Below are positions 54,681 to 64,000 of a stretch of 64,000 nucleotides of DNA, in pieces. How positions within the stretch are numbered: position 1 is the first letter of the stretch; each line of letters opens with the position of its first letter. Below the pieces are notes generated by a model. The model saw only the letters and a program-made list of their open reading frames with translations. It made no database searches and had not been told where the DNA came from. The stretch spans positions 643,533,306-643,597,305 of the forward strand of contig NC_057863.1 of the NCBI RefSeq assembly GCF_019393635.1, in the 5' to 3' direction. The translations under genes were made by a program, and so were the position numbers. The DNA is from Dromiciops gliroides (lineage: Eukaryota > Chordata > Mammalia > Microbiotheria > Microbiotheriidae).

Positions 54681-55252
54681 CCTGGCCACTCACTGCCTCC
54701 TTCTGTCGCGCCCTGTGGGGGTGGGGAGGCAGGAAGGAGGGAGGGAGGAGGCCAGGGCCCTGGTCCAGCTTTTGTCTCTTTCTCTCCCTTGAGTCATCTT
54801 TCTCCCCATCTCCTCTTTCATCTTCCCCCAGTCTCCTTCCCCAACACCTCCAGTCTCCCTCCAGGCTATCACGCCACCTCCTCTTAGTCTCCCTGCCCAA
54901 CACCCCATTTCCTCCACTTTCCCTTTTCCCTCCTCCCTCCCCCAGTCCCTCCCTAGCACCCCCTCCCCCACTTCCCTCCAGCCTCTTCCCATCACCCCGA
55001 GTCTCTCCAACCCTATTTCTCCCTAGTATTCATCCTCCTCCATACCCTTCTCTTCTTTCCCATCTCTCCCCATCCCCCTCCTTGTCTCTCCTTGTCTCCC
55101 CATCTTCCTCCAATCCTCGTCTCTTCTCTCCCTGCTTGTCCCCATCTCCCGCCCTGACTCCATTCCCCCACCCCCTCCTGCCTTGCTGGGAAGAGAAGGG
55201 AAGGGGAAGGGGGGGGAGGATGGGGTGATAGAGACTGCAGTGCCCCCCCCTA

Positions 55253-55260
55253 CACACACA

Positions 55261-55302
<42 letters not shown>
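55253..55302. repeat. (CA)n microsatellite
   Basis: About 24 CA units with one TA interruption. Confidence 0.95.
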
Positions 55303-55305
<3 letters not shown>

Positions 55306-57119
55306 CCAGCTGTGGTCGCCCTGGCAACGGGCAGCTGCTGCAGCAAGAGACAGAGAGAGAGGGTGGGAAGTGGGAGAAGGGATTGTTGCGGGGGGTAGGG
55401 AGAGCAGCAACCACTCCAGTCCTCTCCAAAGGCCCCCCCACATTGGGATTATATCCCCATACTGTGCACCTTACTGCTGGTAGGGAGTCTAAGCATGTGT
55501 AGCAACAGTCCATTTTTCACCTTCACCCCAAGCAGCCAAGGGTAGGGCAAAGGATAAGGGAGAGACGGAGAGAGAGAGAGGGGGGAGGGGGGAGGGGAGA
55601 AGAGACAGATTAGGAGAGGCCACCGACTAAAGGTACAAGTGACCTAGCAAGAGCGAGAGCCAGGCAGACAGACAGGCCACTAAGAAAAAAGGAAGAGGCA
55701 AAAGCCCGCGGATTCAGAGGCGGGCATGGAGGAGAGAGAGAGTGTGCAAGAGACCCAAAGGCGGGAGCTGGTGCAGAGAGATGGAGACAGCAGAATCTGG
55801 AGGGAGAGAGGGCCGGACGGCAGGGGGCAGTACTGAAAACGGGGGGGGGGCCCAGATGGAAGGAGCCACCCAGAAATCTTGGCAAAGTCAAATGCCAGAG
55901 AAGCAGATGGAGGGATGAGTTAGAGGGGAATGAGACGGGTGTGAGTGAGGGTGTGGATGGGAGCTGCTGGCTGCTGCACCTGGAGGGGGATCTCACAGCC
56001 ACCAAACCAAGGGCCCAGAATCGGTCTCCCCTTTCCTCTTTTCTTTACAATTTCTCCCTTCCCCCCAAATCTGATTCAAGCTAGACTCTCGGGGTGGGGG
56101 GGTATGGTGGGGGGCAGCAGACACTGCCCCTCCCCTTGAAATGCAGACATACAGGAGGTATCTGGGAATGGATGGACCTGACCTAGTGACCTAGGCCCCA
56201 GATTCACTGGATGTGTTCTCATCCCAGCCCTTTGGCTCTCAGGGTCTCAGCTACCCCCGTAATAGAAGGTGTCTCCGAGGTCCTTTTGAGTCTGCCGCCT
56301 TTAGACGTTATTTTGAGGCTCAATTTGGAGAACTTTCTGGCTGAACGATTCCTGTTGGGGAGGTGGGGCCCTGTGCGGACAGGTGGGTTCAGGAAAGAGA
56401 CAAGAGTCATCTTTGAACTTGGGCCATCCAGAGTCCAGGGCTCAAGACCTCCCTAGAAGACTTCCCCATGGACTTTGACCCTTGCTGCCGAGCCCTGGGC
56501 TCTCAGCCGGGTACCTGGCAGGGGGATAGAACCACTCTCATGCCCTTGGGAGGTGGGTTTGTGGTCCACAGGAACCCTCTACCTGTGGGCAGCTTAGGGA
56601 TCAGCTGGGGCAGGGCTATAGACTTAGTTTGGGGCATGCCACTTTATGGCTGGGGGTCAGATGAAAGTGGCGATCAAGCCGAGGCCTTGCTTCCAGGTGG
56701 TTCTGTGCTTAGGGATTTGCTCAGGACTTGGCTACGGCTAAGTGGGTGGTTGACACTCCAGCTGGGGGCAGGTTTCTGTCCATGAGCAGGGAAGAGACCT
56801 GGCCTGACCAGCAGGTCATCTCACCCTCATGGGCTTCACTCCCCCCCAACAATGCTCTGAGGAGCCCGGGGGAGGATAGGGTCTGCTGGCCAGCCATGGA
56901 GCAGAAGCCCATGGAACCACACTCAGAGCTTGCTGACGTAGGGGTGGTGGGGGTTAGGAAGCCAATCTGTTGGGTATCGGCTTCATTCCCAGTCCCAACC
57001 TTGCCCACTGTGAAGAGAACTTCCTTGAAGGCACAGTGGACCGGGGCCAGGGCCAGTATTTGCAAGACTGGAGCAGTAAGGTCAGATTTATTGGAAGGGG
57101 TCAATTCAGGGGTCATCTT

Positions 57120-57283
57120 TTTTTGTTTTTGTTTTTGTTTTTTTTTGCAGGGCAATGAGGGTTAAGTGACTTGCCCAGGGTCACATAGATAGTAAGTGCC
57201 AACTGTATGAGGCTGGATTTGAACTCAGGTCCTCCTGAATCCAGGGCCGGTGCTTTATCCACTGTACCACCTAGCTGCCCCAG
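57120..57283 (-). repeat. Marsupial CORE-SINE just past SIPA1L3 3' end
   Basis: 15-bp duplication TTCAGGGGTCATCTT (57105-57119, 57284-57298). Confidence 0.94.
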
Positions 57284-57499
57284 TTCAGGGGTCATCTTGT
57301 CCAGCTCTGGTCAGAACCATGACTCGGGGCAGAGGGATGTCAGCTTACACAACTCACAAGATGGGGGGCTCCCTCTCTTCCTTACGAAGGGGCTGGAGCC
57401 AGTGTGGGCACAGGGTGGCAGAGCGGATGCCACCAGAGGTGGCCTACCCAGGCTCCCCCCTCTCTCGATTCACCTCCCAGTCATCCAGGCAGCAAGAAT

Positions 57500-59650
57500 A
57501 GGCAATTTCTATGAAACATTTATTTCCTCTGAAACTTTCAGAAACAAGACCCCTAATCTCAAGAGTGGAGGAGGGGAAATAACAATGACAAAAAAAAAAA
57601 AAGTGTGTACCCACCCATCCCCAAATTAAAAAAAAACAAAGTCGACATAGGAAAAGGTGCTGTGTCAGGAAGGGGTCCGGGGCAAAATTAAATAAGACAG
57701 ATTGGATCTGTAGAGATCCTTACAAAATGATAACAAAAACCCACAAGAGCCATAATAGACAATCATGCCCTGGAATGATCTGACCAATTCCTAGACATGA
57801 GGGGAGGGGGAGACAAAAGCATCAGGAGGGTGGGCCCCCGCAGGGGTAGGGGTGGGGGACAACCCCTGGAGACAAAAGCTGGGAGGGCCCCCTGGGCCAG
57901 GAATGGCAGGGCCAAGGGCAGCTTGGGCCTATACTCCCCAGGCACTCCCTGCTGCCCGTCTGGCAGGGCCAGGGCAGGGGGAGGGGAAGCTAGGAGATTT
58001 ATGGATCCATTCTCCCATCTCAAATATTTTATCCCCTGTGCTCCCTTGTCCAATCAGGTCTGAGCGGATTTGAAAGTGAAGGGGCCTAATTACATTGGAG
58101 GAAGATGCAATTGACACCCCTTCCCGTCAGATGAAACCTTCCTGCAGCAGGGAGATGGGATTGGGGAGGGGGGCACTGCTTTGGGGTCCAGAGGTCTGCC
58201 TGTGGCTATGTCAGGGGAGGGAGAGACCCAGGATCTGCTTCCAATCCCACCCCTCTTTTCCAGAAGAGGACCTGAGGATTCTTTGGAGAAAAAACCAAAC
58301 TAGTCTGGCCTCAGGTCAAGCATCCAGGCCCCAAAGTGGCTTTGACTCTGGGCCCAGGAAGACAAGGAGCCTCCAGGGCCCCCAATTATGGCCTCTGCTG
58401 CCCTCCTCCAGCCTCGGGGGCCCAAGGGCCCTGGGTGTCTGAGGGCAAGGCCCAGCTTGGGGTGGGGGGATCTGTGGGAAACGGGCTTGCAGATGATGTC
58501 CTCAGCATGAGGCCCACAGATGATTACTATTCAATTGTTCTGTGTTGGCTTTGCATGAAAAAATAAATATATATTATATTTATACTTTGCTCTTTTCTGG
58601 AGCTCCTAGCATAGTACCGGGTAGCTGTGGGCCGCGGGTAGGCCCGCAATGGCCCAGCGTTCCTTATTGCCTCAGAGAAGCTGCAGGCAGCCGGGGGCTG
58701 CCCTGGGGGGCACCTGCTTCAATGTGTGTCCTGTGGGCAGGCCCAACGAGGCCGGTGGCTTCCAAAGGAAGAAAGAGGAAAGAAAAATCCTTTCTAGCGG
58801 CCCCTCTGGAGTGGGGGAAGGCCCCAGCAACCTCAGGCCTCAGCCACAGTCTGGATTCAGTAGTTTGGCTTCAGTGCTGAGCAGGTCCTGAGGGGTGGAG
58901 GAGGGAGGGGGTACACCCATCAGCAGCCCCAACCCCAACCTTTGGCTCCAAGACCCCCGGGGCCAAGGAGGCCGCCCACGGAGGCTAGACAAGTCTGGTA
59001 GAAAAAAAGATTACAAACTGCCCTATTTATACAAATATAGTCTCTCTTTCTCTCTCTCTCTCTCAATAAAGAACATTTACACTCTGAACATTGGGATTTC
59101 TCCATCTTGGGTTTACTAGAAAGTACTTTAGCTTGGAAAAAAGTGCTCCGAGGTTTTTTCAGAAACTTGATGGGGGTAGGGGGGAGGGTGGGGGGGAGGG
59201 AGATGGGTCCCCTGCCCACCCCCACCCCCCCAGTTGGTCCAAAGGGATTCTCTATTGCATCGGAACTCAATATACCAAGGGCTGGCCAGTGGTTCAAGGT
59301 TTCATGACAGTGAGGAAGACTGGTCACTAGTGTGGGCATACTGCCCCAGAGGCTTCTGGGTGGGGGGAGCCACTTCATGCTCCTAAGGACCCCACCTCCA
59401 CCCAGCCCTTAGGGACAGCCTGGCATCCTGCACCCAGCGTGTGAGGCCTTGCCTGGTCACCCTAGGGGAAGAGGCAGTGAGCAGCACATCGGCCATGGGA
59501 CGTGTGGTAGGGCAGCTGCCCCCGTTAGCCAGGCAGGGCTTGGAGGTGCCCCTTGCACTGGCCTGCCTCGGTCCTACCTGGACCAGAGGCAGGTCTGGCC
59601 ATGACTGGAGCACCAGCCTGAGGGGGGGGCCCGTTTCAGCAGCGCCCCCT
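57500..59650 (-). terminator. SIPA1L3: SIPA1L3 3' UTR and poly(A) signal
   Basis: About 2.1 kb of SINE-free sequence downstream of the stop. A minus-strand AATAAA (TTTATT at 57519-57524) gives a probable end near 57500. A second AATAAA at 57087-57092 is separated from it by an inserted SINE. Confidence 0.65.
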
Positions 59651-60156
59651 TCAGGGCTCCTTCTTCTCCACTGTGCTGGAGAAGATCTCTGCGAACCTTC
59701 GCAGCTGCTCATTGGCTGCCTGTGACTCCTCCTGCAGCCGCTGGTTGTTCTGCCGCAAAGTGGCCACCTCCGTCTGCAGGACCGCCTTGTCCTGTTTCTC
59801 CTGCAGAGAACGAAGGCCGTGAGGGGCAGAGCCTGGGAAGCTGCAGGCTGGTAATCCGCCCTCGCTTGTCTGCAAGGTTGCATTATGAAGGGCGTATCAG
59901 GGAGAGCCCAGGATTCTAGATCTGTGCCCACAAGAGGCATTTGAGGAAGAAATCTGGGGCCCAGAGAGGGCAAGGCACCTGCCCACAGTCACACAGAAAA
60001 GGAAGAGCTAGGGGAGACTTGAACCCGGACCCAAGCCCCCGGGGCCGACCGTGCCACCCGAGGGGGCCCCTCACCTTCTGCAGGTCGCTGTGTAGCTGCC
60101 TCAGCATCACCTCTAGCTGGTACACCTTCCCAGGCAGGTCCACGGGGGGCTCCTCG
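59651..60156 (-). CDS. SIPA1L3: SIPA1L3 C-terminal exons (partial gene)
   Basis: Last two coding exons of SIPA1L3 (SPAR3), a large Rap GTPase-activating scaffold of cell junctions and cytoskeleton. Penultimate exon 60075-60156 (acceptor TTCAG, donor AAG|GTGAGG) encodes EEPPVDLPGKVYQLEVMLRQ LHSDLQK. Final exon 59651-59800 encodes EKQDKAVLQTEVATLRQNNQ and 29 further residues ending VEKKEP, with TGA at 59653-59651. Together they form the C-terminal leucine-zipper coiled coil typical of SIPA1L proteins: leucines at heptad spacing, LRQNNQRLQEESQAANEQLR. Assigned to SIPA1L3 rather than L1 or L2 by position, convergent with DPF1 as in human, and by the QNNQRLQEES...FAEIF wording. Upstream GAP and PDZ exons lie beyond the right edge. 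Confidence 0.92.
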
Positions 60157-60329
60157 CTGAAGGGAGGGAGAGACGGCAGAGTCAGTCACATGGCGGCAGC
60201 CCGTCAGACTCAGGCCAGGCTTTTGGGGGATGTGAGTGAACGCTGGCCAAAGTCCGGGGGAGATGAGCAGCTGCCCCCCAGCTGCCCTAATGGGAAGTGG
60301 GTCACCTGTCCTCCTGTGTGAGGTCCTGC

Positions 60330-60500
60330 TAAACACCTTCAAACATTAACTCATTTAAGCCTCACAACAGCCCTAGTGTGATCCCCATTTCACAGACGAG
60401 AAAACCGAGGTACACAGCGCCTCGAGAGATGTGCTCCCAGTCACAGCAAATGAGTCTGGGGATGGACCCGCATTCTGGTCCTGCTTCCTGCCACGTCTGC
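60330..60500 (-). repeat. MIR element
   Basis: TTAACTCATTTAAGCCTCAC, CCCATTTCACAGACGAGAAA, reverse orientation. Confidence 0.75.
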
Positions 60501-62149
60501 CCTCTACAAAGCACAGTTTGCCAAGATGTCCCCTGCTCCAGACCATCCCTCCAGGGCCCCCAGAAGGGCACGTTAACCTCCCGAAAGCAGAGATCCAAGG
60601 AGGGAAGGCACAAAGACCGCTGGGTGAGATGGAGGAGGCCTGAGGCAGGCGTCACTGGATTCACCCAAGAGTGTCCACCCTGGGCCAGGTAAGCCATCCT
60701 GATAATCCAGTGGGCCCCTCTTTCTCCTGCCCTGGCCTGGAGGATGGCTTGCCCCTGCCACAGGGGCTGGGAGACCCCTGCCGAGGGAGTCCTTACTCCT
60801 TTCCTTGTGGGTCCTGAGAGCCTCTCTCACTGAAGGGGGGCTGGGAGGAGGGGCTTGTCCTGCTTCTACCAGAGGTCAGTCTGGATGGGCCGCTGCCCCA
60901 GGGGAGAAAGGACCTGGTGGGTCCTTTGTTAGGATCCTGGATGTGGCATGGGCACTGGCGATGGTGGGAGAGACCCCTGATGGCTGCTCTCAGTCCAGCT
61001 GGACTGAGTGGAGGTCTGGTATGGGCCTTGGGACAAGGTCTTCCGGGCCTCTCTGGGGCACCTGACACCCACAAGTCTGGATCCCACCCAGAAGGGATGG
61101 CAGCTTCCTTCCCCAACAGGGAAGGGGCTCTGGGTCATCCTGTCCAGTCCCCTGCCTCCAAGGTTCAGGGCAGAACACAGGGGGGTGGAGAGGGAGGGAA
61201 GAGCTCCTGTCAGCTGCTTGGATCTGCCTTCTTCTCTGTCTCAGACCCAAAGATGAGCTGTGCACCCAGGGCTGGGGGAGAGCTGAGAACCAAGGAAGAC
61301 GAGAAACTGAGGAGCGGCTGAACCCTCCAGCAGGAGGGGATGGCTTGGAAGCCATACAGAGATAGGGTTGGGAAGAAAGTGGAATATCCGAAGCGTGGCC
61401 CTGATTCAGGAGGCTGGTGTGTCCGGGAAGAGGCCTAGGCACTGCTTAGAGGGGGCTCTAAGACGCTTTATGTGGGGGTGGCAGAGGGCACAGATGCCAA
61501 TGACATCTGGGGGCAGAGTGGGAAGACACAGCCCAAGAGCTGGAGGGGCAGGATTCCCTTGCAGGGAAGCTGTGCCAGCGGGGGAAGAATAAGGAGAGAT
61601 GAAGAGAGACTGGACTCCCAAGGAGACCGAAGCTCGGGCTGCCACGGCCATCTCTCACCACTAGATGTCCCCCTTTGGTGCCCAACACATAGACAAAGAC
61701 CCACCCCCTAATTTGGCACATGGATCCCGGGGGTGGCCATGGGGCTCATAGGGACATTCCTATCTGCTTATTGGTTTTCCTGAAATTGAGCCCAACCAGA
61801 CTCCTGGGCTGGCAGACAAGACAACCCATACCTGTCCCAACCCATGGTTTAGATGAGTCAGCCTGGCATGGCGGCGGCGGCGGCACTAATGCCTGCTTGG
61901 TGCCTGGCACCAGTGTGACTCCAGGCCTGGGCCTGTGGGGAGGAGTGGAGGCTGGCTGGCTGGAGCCAGGCTTGACTACCCAGAACCTTTCTGGGGCCCA
62001 GCTAGGCCAGGGGAGGAGAAACAGATTGGCCCAGAGATGCGCTTTGGGGGCCAGGAATGAGGGCAGCCCAAGAGGAGGGGTTACAGATTCATGGTGTCTG
62101 ACCTCAGCAAGGCCCTTCCTGCCATTGCACTCTCCCTGATCCCCACCGT

Positions 62150-62187
62150 CCACCCATCCGTCCGTCCATCCGTCCGTCCGTCCATCC
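62150..62187. repeat. (CCRT)n tetranucleotide repeat
   Basis: CCATCCGTCCGTCCATCC units at the broken end of the L1 fragment. Confidence 0.85.
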
Positions 62188-62194
62188 CCCTCTG

Positions 62195-63262
62195 TTTTTC
62201 CTCTAATGGTCTTATTTCATTTAGAAAAATGTTTTAAGCTCTTTTAAAAATTTTAGCCCTATGTCTTCTAGGAATCTGGTTGAATCTGTCCAAGCTACAT
62301 TTTTCTTTGAGGCTTTGCTGGTAGATGCTTTGGAGTCATTCTGTCATATTGTGTTTGTTTTGGTCTTCCCCGCCACCATGATAGCTTACTGTGGCAAGGC
62401 TTCTTTTTTCATTTGCCCATTTCTCCAGCCCACTTTCTGACTTCTAATCAGACGGCAAGGCGGGCTGCTGCCCCCTTGTGGAGGGAAGGTCTAGGCCGAT
62501 CCCCTTACTGCTTTCTTGGGGTACTGGGTGTTGCATTACTGCAGAATTTCAGGTGTGGGCTGGGGACCCAAAGCTTTCACTATTCCCCAAATGTTCTGAT
62601 CAGGGCAAGGTCTGATTGCTGCGAGTTCCTGACCTGGCTTTGAGTCTGAGCAAGAGCAGATGCTGCTGGACTCTGTTCCCACAAAGTGATGGCGGGTAGG
62701 TTTCTGTTTAGCCTGGGATTCCAGCATTGGTTATTCCTCTGCAGACTTCAGCCTGGGCTAAAAGCTAGACCGGAGACCCTGCTCTGCTCCTGGGACTGAA
62801 GCTGCGTTGCTGGTGCCGGGGCTTCCTTTCCTAGGTCACCAGCAGGGGTCTGAGGCTACTCCTTCTTGTTCTGTCCGCTCTTTTAGCCTACTTACCCTGG
62901 GATACCACCCCTTGGTGCAGGTACCTCCTCACTAGTCTGTCCTAGACCTATGGCCCAGCACTGGCTAGTGGGCACCAGGACTGGCAGGTAGCCCCTGTGA
63001 TGGTTTCAGCGCCCCAGGATGGGTCTGGGAGTTCCCTCTTTCCTGGTGTGCAGCCTCACTGCTGGAAGCACTTTCAATGCAGTCTCCACAGACTGGTCTG
63101 TCTTCCTAAGCTGACCTACACTAGAAAAATGCTTCATATGACTTCTTCTTGGGTTTCCCCACTGCTATTCAGTCTGGTGCATTTTCTAGGTCTCTTTGGA
63201 GGAGTTCTGGCGGGAGCTTGCTGCACTACTAACTGCTACTCTGCCATCTTCCATGGTGCCTG
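62195..63262 (-). mobile_element. L1 LINE 5' UTR and start of ORF1, 3' part missing
   Basis: Minus strand begins GGAAGATGGCAGAGTAGC near 63259, like the 5' ends of mammalian L1s (AAGATGGC-type), continues as GC-rich 5' UTR, and ends in a frame NDSKASTSKASKKNVAWTDS, TRFLEDIGLKFLKELKTFF that resembles an ORF1 N-terminus. The rest is lost. Unusual because it keeps the 5' end. Confidence 0.65.
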
Positions 63263-63394
63263 ATGACTCATCTCACCCCCTGCCCTATCTATCCAAACTT
63301 CTTTCCTCTTTTCATTCTTACCCATAACCATGGGCCCCCATCTTTCCTATTCCTCCACTCCATCACCCTTCTCTCTGCTAATTCCTTTTTTATT

Positions 63395-63549
63395 ATTTTT
63401 ATTATTTTTTTTTGGTGAGGCAATTGGGGTTAAGTGACTTGCCCAGGGTCACACAGCTAGTAAGTGTCAAGTGTCTGAGGCCAGATTTGAACTCAGGCCC
63501 TCCTGACTCCAGGGCCGGAGCTCTATCCACTGCGCCACCTAGCTGCCCC
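63395..63549 (-). repeat. Marsupial CORE-SINE, short form
   Basis: 18-bp perfect duplication GCTAATTCCTTTTTTATT (63377-63394, 63550-63567). Confidence 0.94.
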
Positions 63550-63589
63550 GCTAATTCCTTTTTTATTTTCAAAGCCCTGCCTGGCAGTT

Positions 63590-63783
63590 AAGAGGTAGGG
63601 AGGTGGCTTGGTAAATAGAATACCAGACATAAGGGTCGGGAGGACCCTACTTCAAATCTGACCTCAGATACTGACCCTGGGCCAGTCACTTAAACTCTGT
63701 CTGCCTCGGTATTTTCATCTGTTGAATAGGAATAACAACAGCATCTATACCCCCAGGTTACTGCGTAGATCAAATGAAATATT
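63590..63783 (+). repeat. MIR/CORE-SINE element, split
   Basis: GGTAAATAGAATACCAGACA head, TTTTCATCTGTTGAATAGGA; continues after the next SINE (63963-64000). Confidence 0.7.
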
Positions 63784-63962
63784 CATTCATTCATTCATTC
63801 ATTCATCATTTTTTGGTTTTTTTCCCCTAGGGCAATGAGGGTTAAGTGACTTGCCCAAGGTCACACAGCTAGTGAGTATCAAGTGTCTGAGGCCAGATTT
63901 GAACTCAGGTCCTCCTGACTCCAGGGCCGGTGCTTTATCCACTGTGCCACCTAGCTGCCCTG
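63784..63962 (-). repeat. Marsupial CORE-SINE nested in MIR, (TTCA)n tail
   Basis: Target-site duplication AAATGAAATATT (63772-63783, 63963-63974); the tail has turned into a TTCA tetranucleotide run. Confidence 0.92.
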
Positions 63963-64000
63963 AAATGAAATATTTATAAAGAGGTTTGCAAACCTTAAAG

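Larger units (their letters stand above)
54700..57480. other. Gap between convergent DPF1 and SIPA1L3
   Basis: No exon recognised. It holds a CT-rich tract (54770-55170), a CA repeat (55253-55302) directly followed by an RFX X-box-like GTCGCCCTGGCAAC (55315-55328), a GA-rich tract near 55560-55610 and one SINE at 57120-57283. Open frames on both strands here look like chance in GC-rich DNA. Confidence 0.6.
60157..64000 (-). other. SIPA1L3: SIPA1L3 intron (partial)
   Basis: Intron upstream of the penultimate exon. It contains a MIR piece (60330-60500), an L1 5' fragment (62195-63262), two SINEs and another MIR-type element. I recognised no further exon on the minus strand. Confidence 0.7.

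Noticed and set aside
56721-57155. 144-codon minus-strand frame between DPF1 and SIPA1L3
   Set aside because: Part of it is SINE tail and the rest matches nothing I know; no splice-linked neighbours.

Overview
The window is nuclear DNA from a marsupial mammal. The evidence is about 34 copies of tRNA-headed CORE-SINEs of the kind abundant in marsupials (short A-tailed form, plus longer forms with RTE/BovB-like 3' tails), marsupial-type L1 pieces, Tigger and hAT DNA elements, old L2/MIR fragments, GT-AG introns and CpG-island promoters. Species cannot be fixed from the sequence. Gene order matches human 19q13.2 as I know it: SPINT2, PPP1R14A, DPF1, SIPA1L3, with the same relative orientations.

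Layout. 1-13.2 kb: the start of a long first intron of SPINT2 (minus strand); its signal-peptide exon lies at about 13.22-13.37 kb. 13.4-15.96 kb: the head-to-head SPINT2/PPP1R14A interval, with a CpG island, two sets of tandemly duplicated promoter DNA, NRF1-like motifs and a perfect CArG box. 15.97-19.7 kb: PPP1R14A (CPI-17, plus strand), four coding exons, complete, 151 aa. 19.7-41.7 kb: intergenic DNA packed with SINEs, solo LTR fossils, two Tigger copies, a hAT copy and L1 pieces, often nested. 41.7-54.7 kb: DPF1 (BAF45B/neuro-d4, plus strand), complete. It has two alternative first exons with matching 32-nt coding length and phase, then eleven common exons encoding the N-terminal DPF domain, a C2H2 finger and a double PHD finger (388 aa). 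54.7-57.5 kb: gap between convergent genes. 57.5-60.2 kb: 3' end of SIPA1L3 (minus strand), the last two coding exons and a long 3' UTR. 60.2-64 kb: SIPA1L3 intron, holding a 5' piece of an L1 in the same orientation as the gene.

Functional view. The genes share no pathway. PPP1R14A encodes a phosphorylation-dependent inhibitor of myosin phosphatase (smooth muscle). SPINT2 encodes a Kunitz serine-protease inhibitor of epithelia. DPF1 encodes a neuronal BAF-complex subunit that reads histone acylation. SIPA1L3 encodes a Rap GTPase-activating scaffold. No previously undescribed coding system is visible. The points most worth a second look are regulatory: dual DPF1 promoters (one with a ZNF143 motif), an in-frame polyalanine extension upstream of the DPF1 start, a 69-nt alternative acceptor between the PHD fingers, the CArG box upstream of PPP1R14A, duplicated promoter cassettes at SPINT2, and CTCF-like motifs around DPF1.
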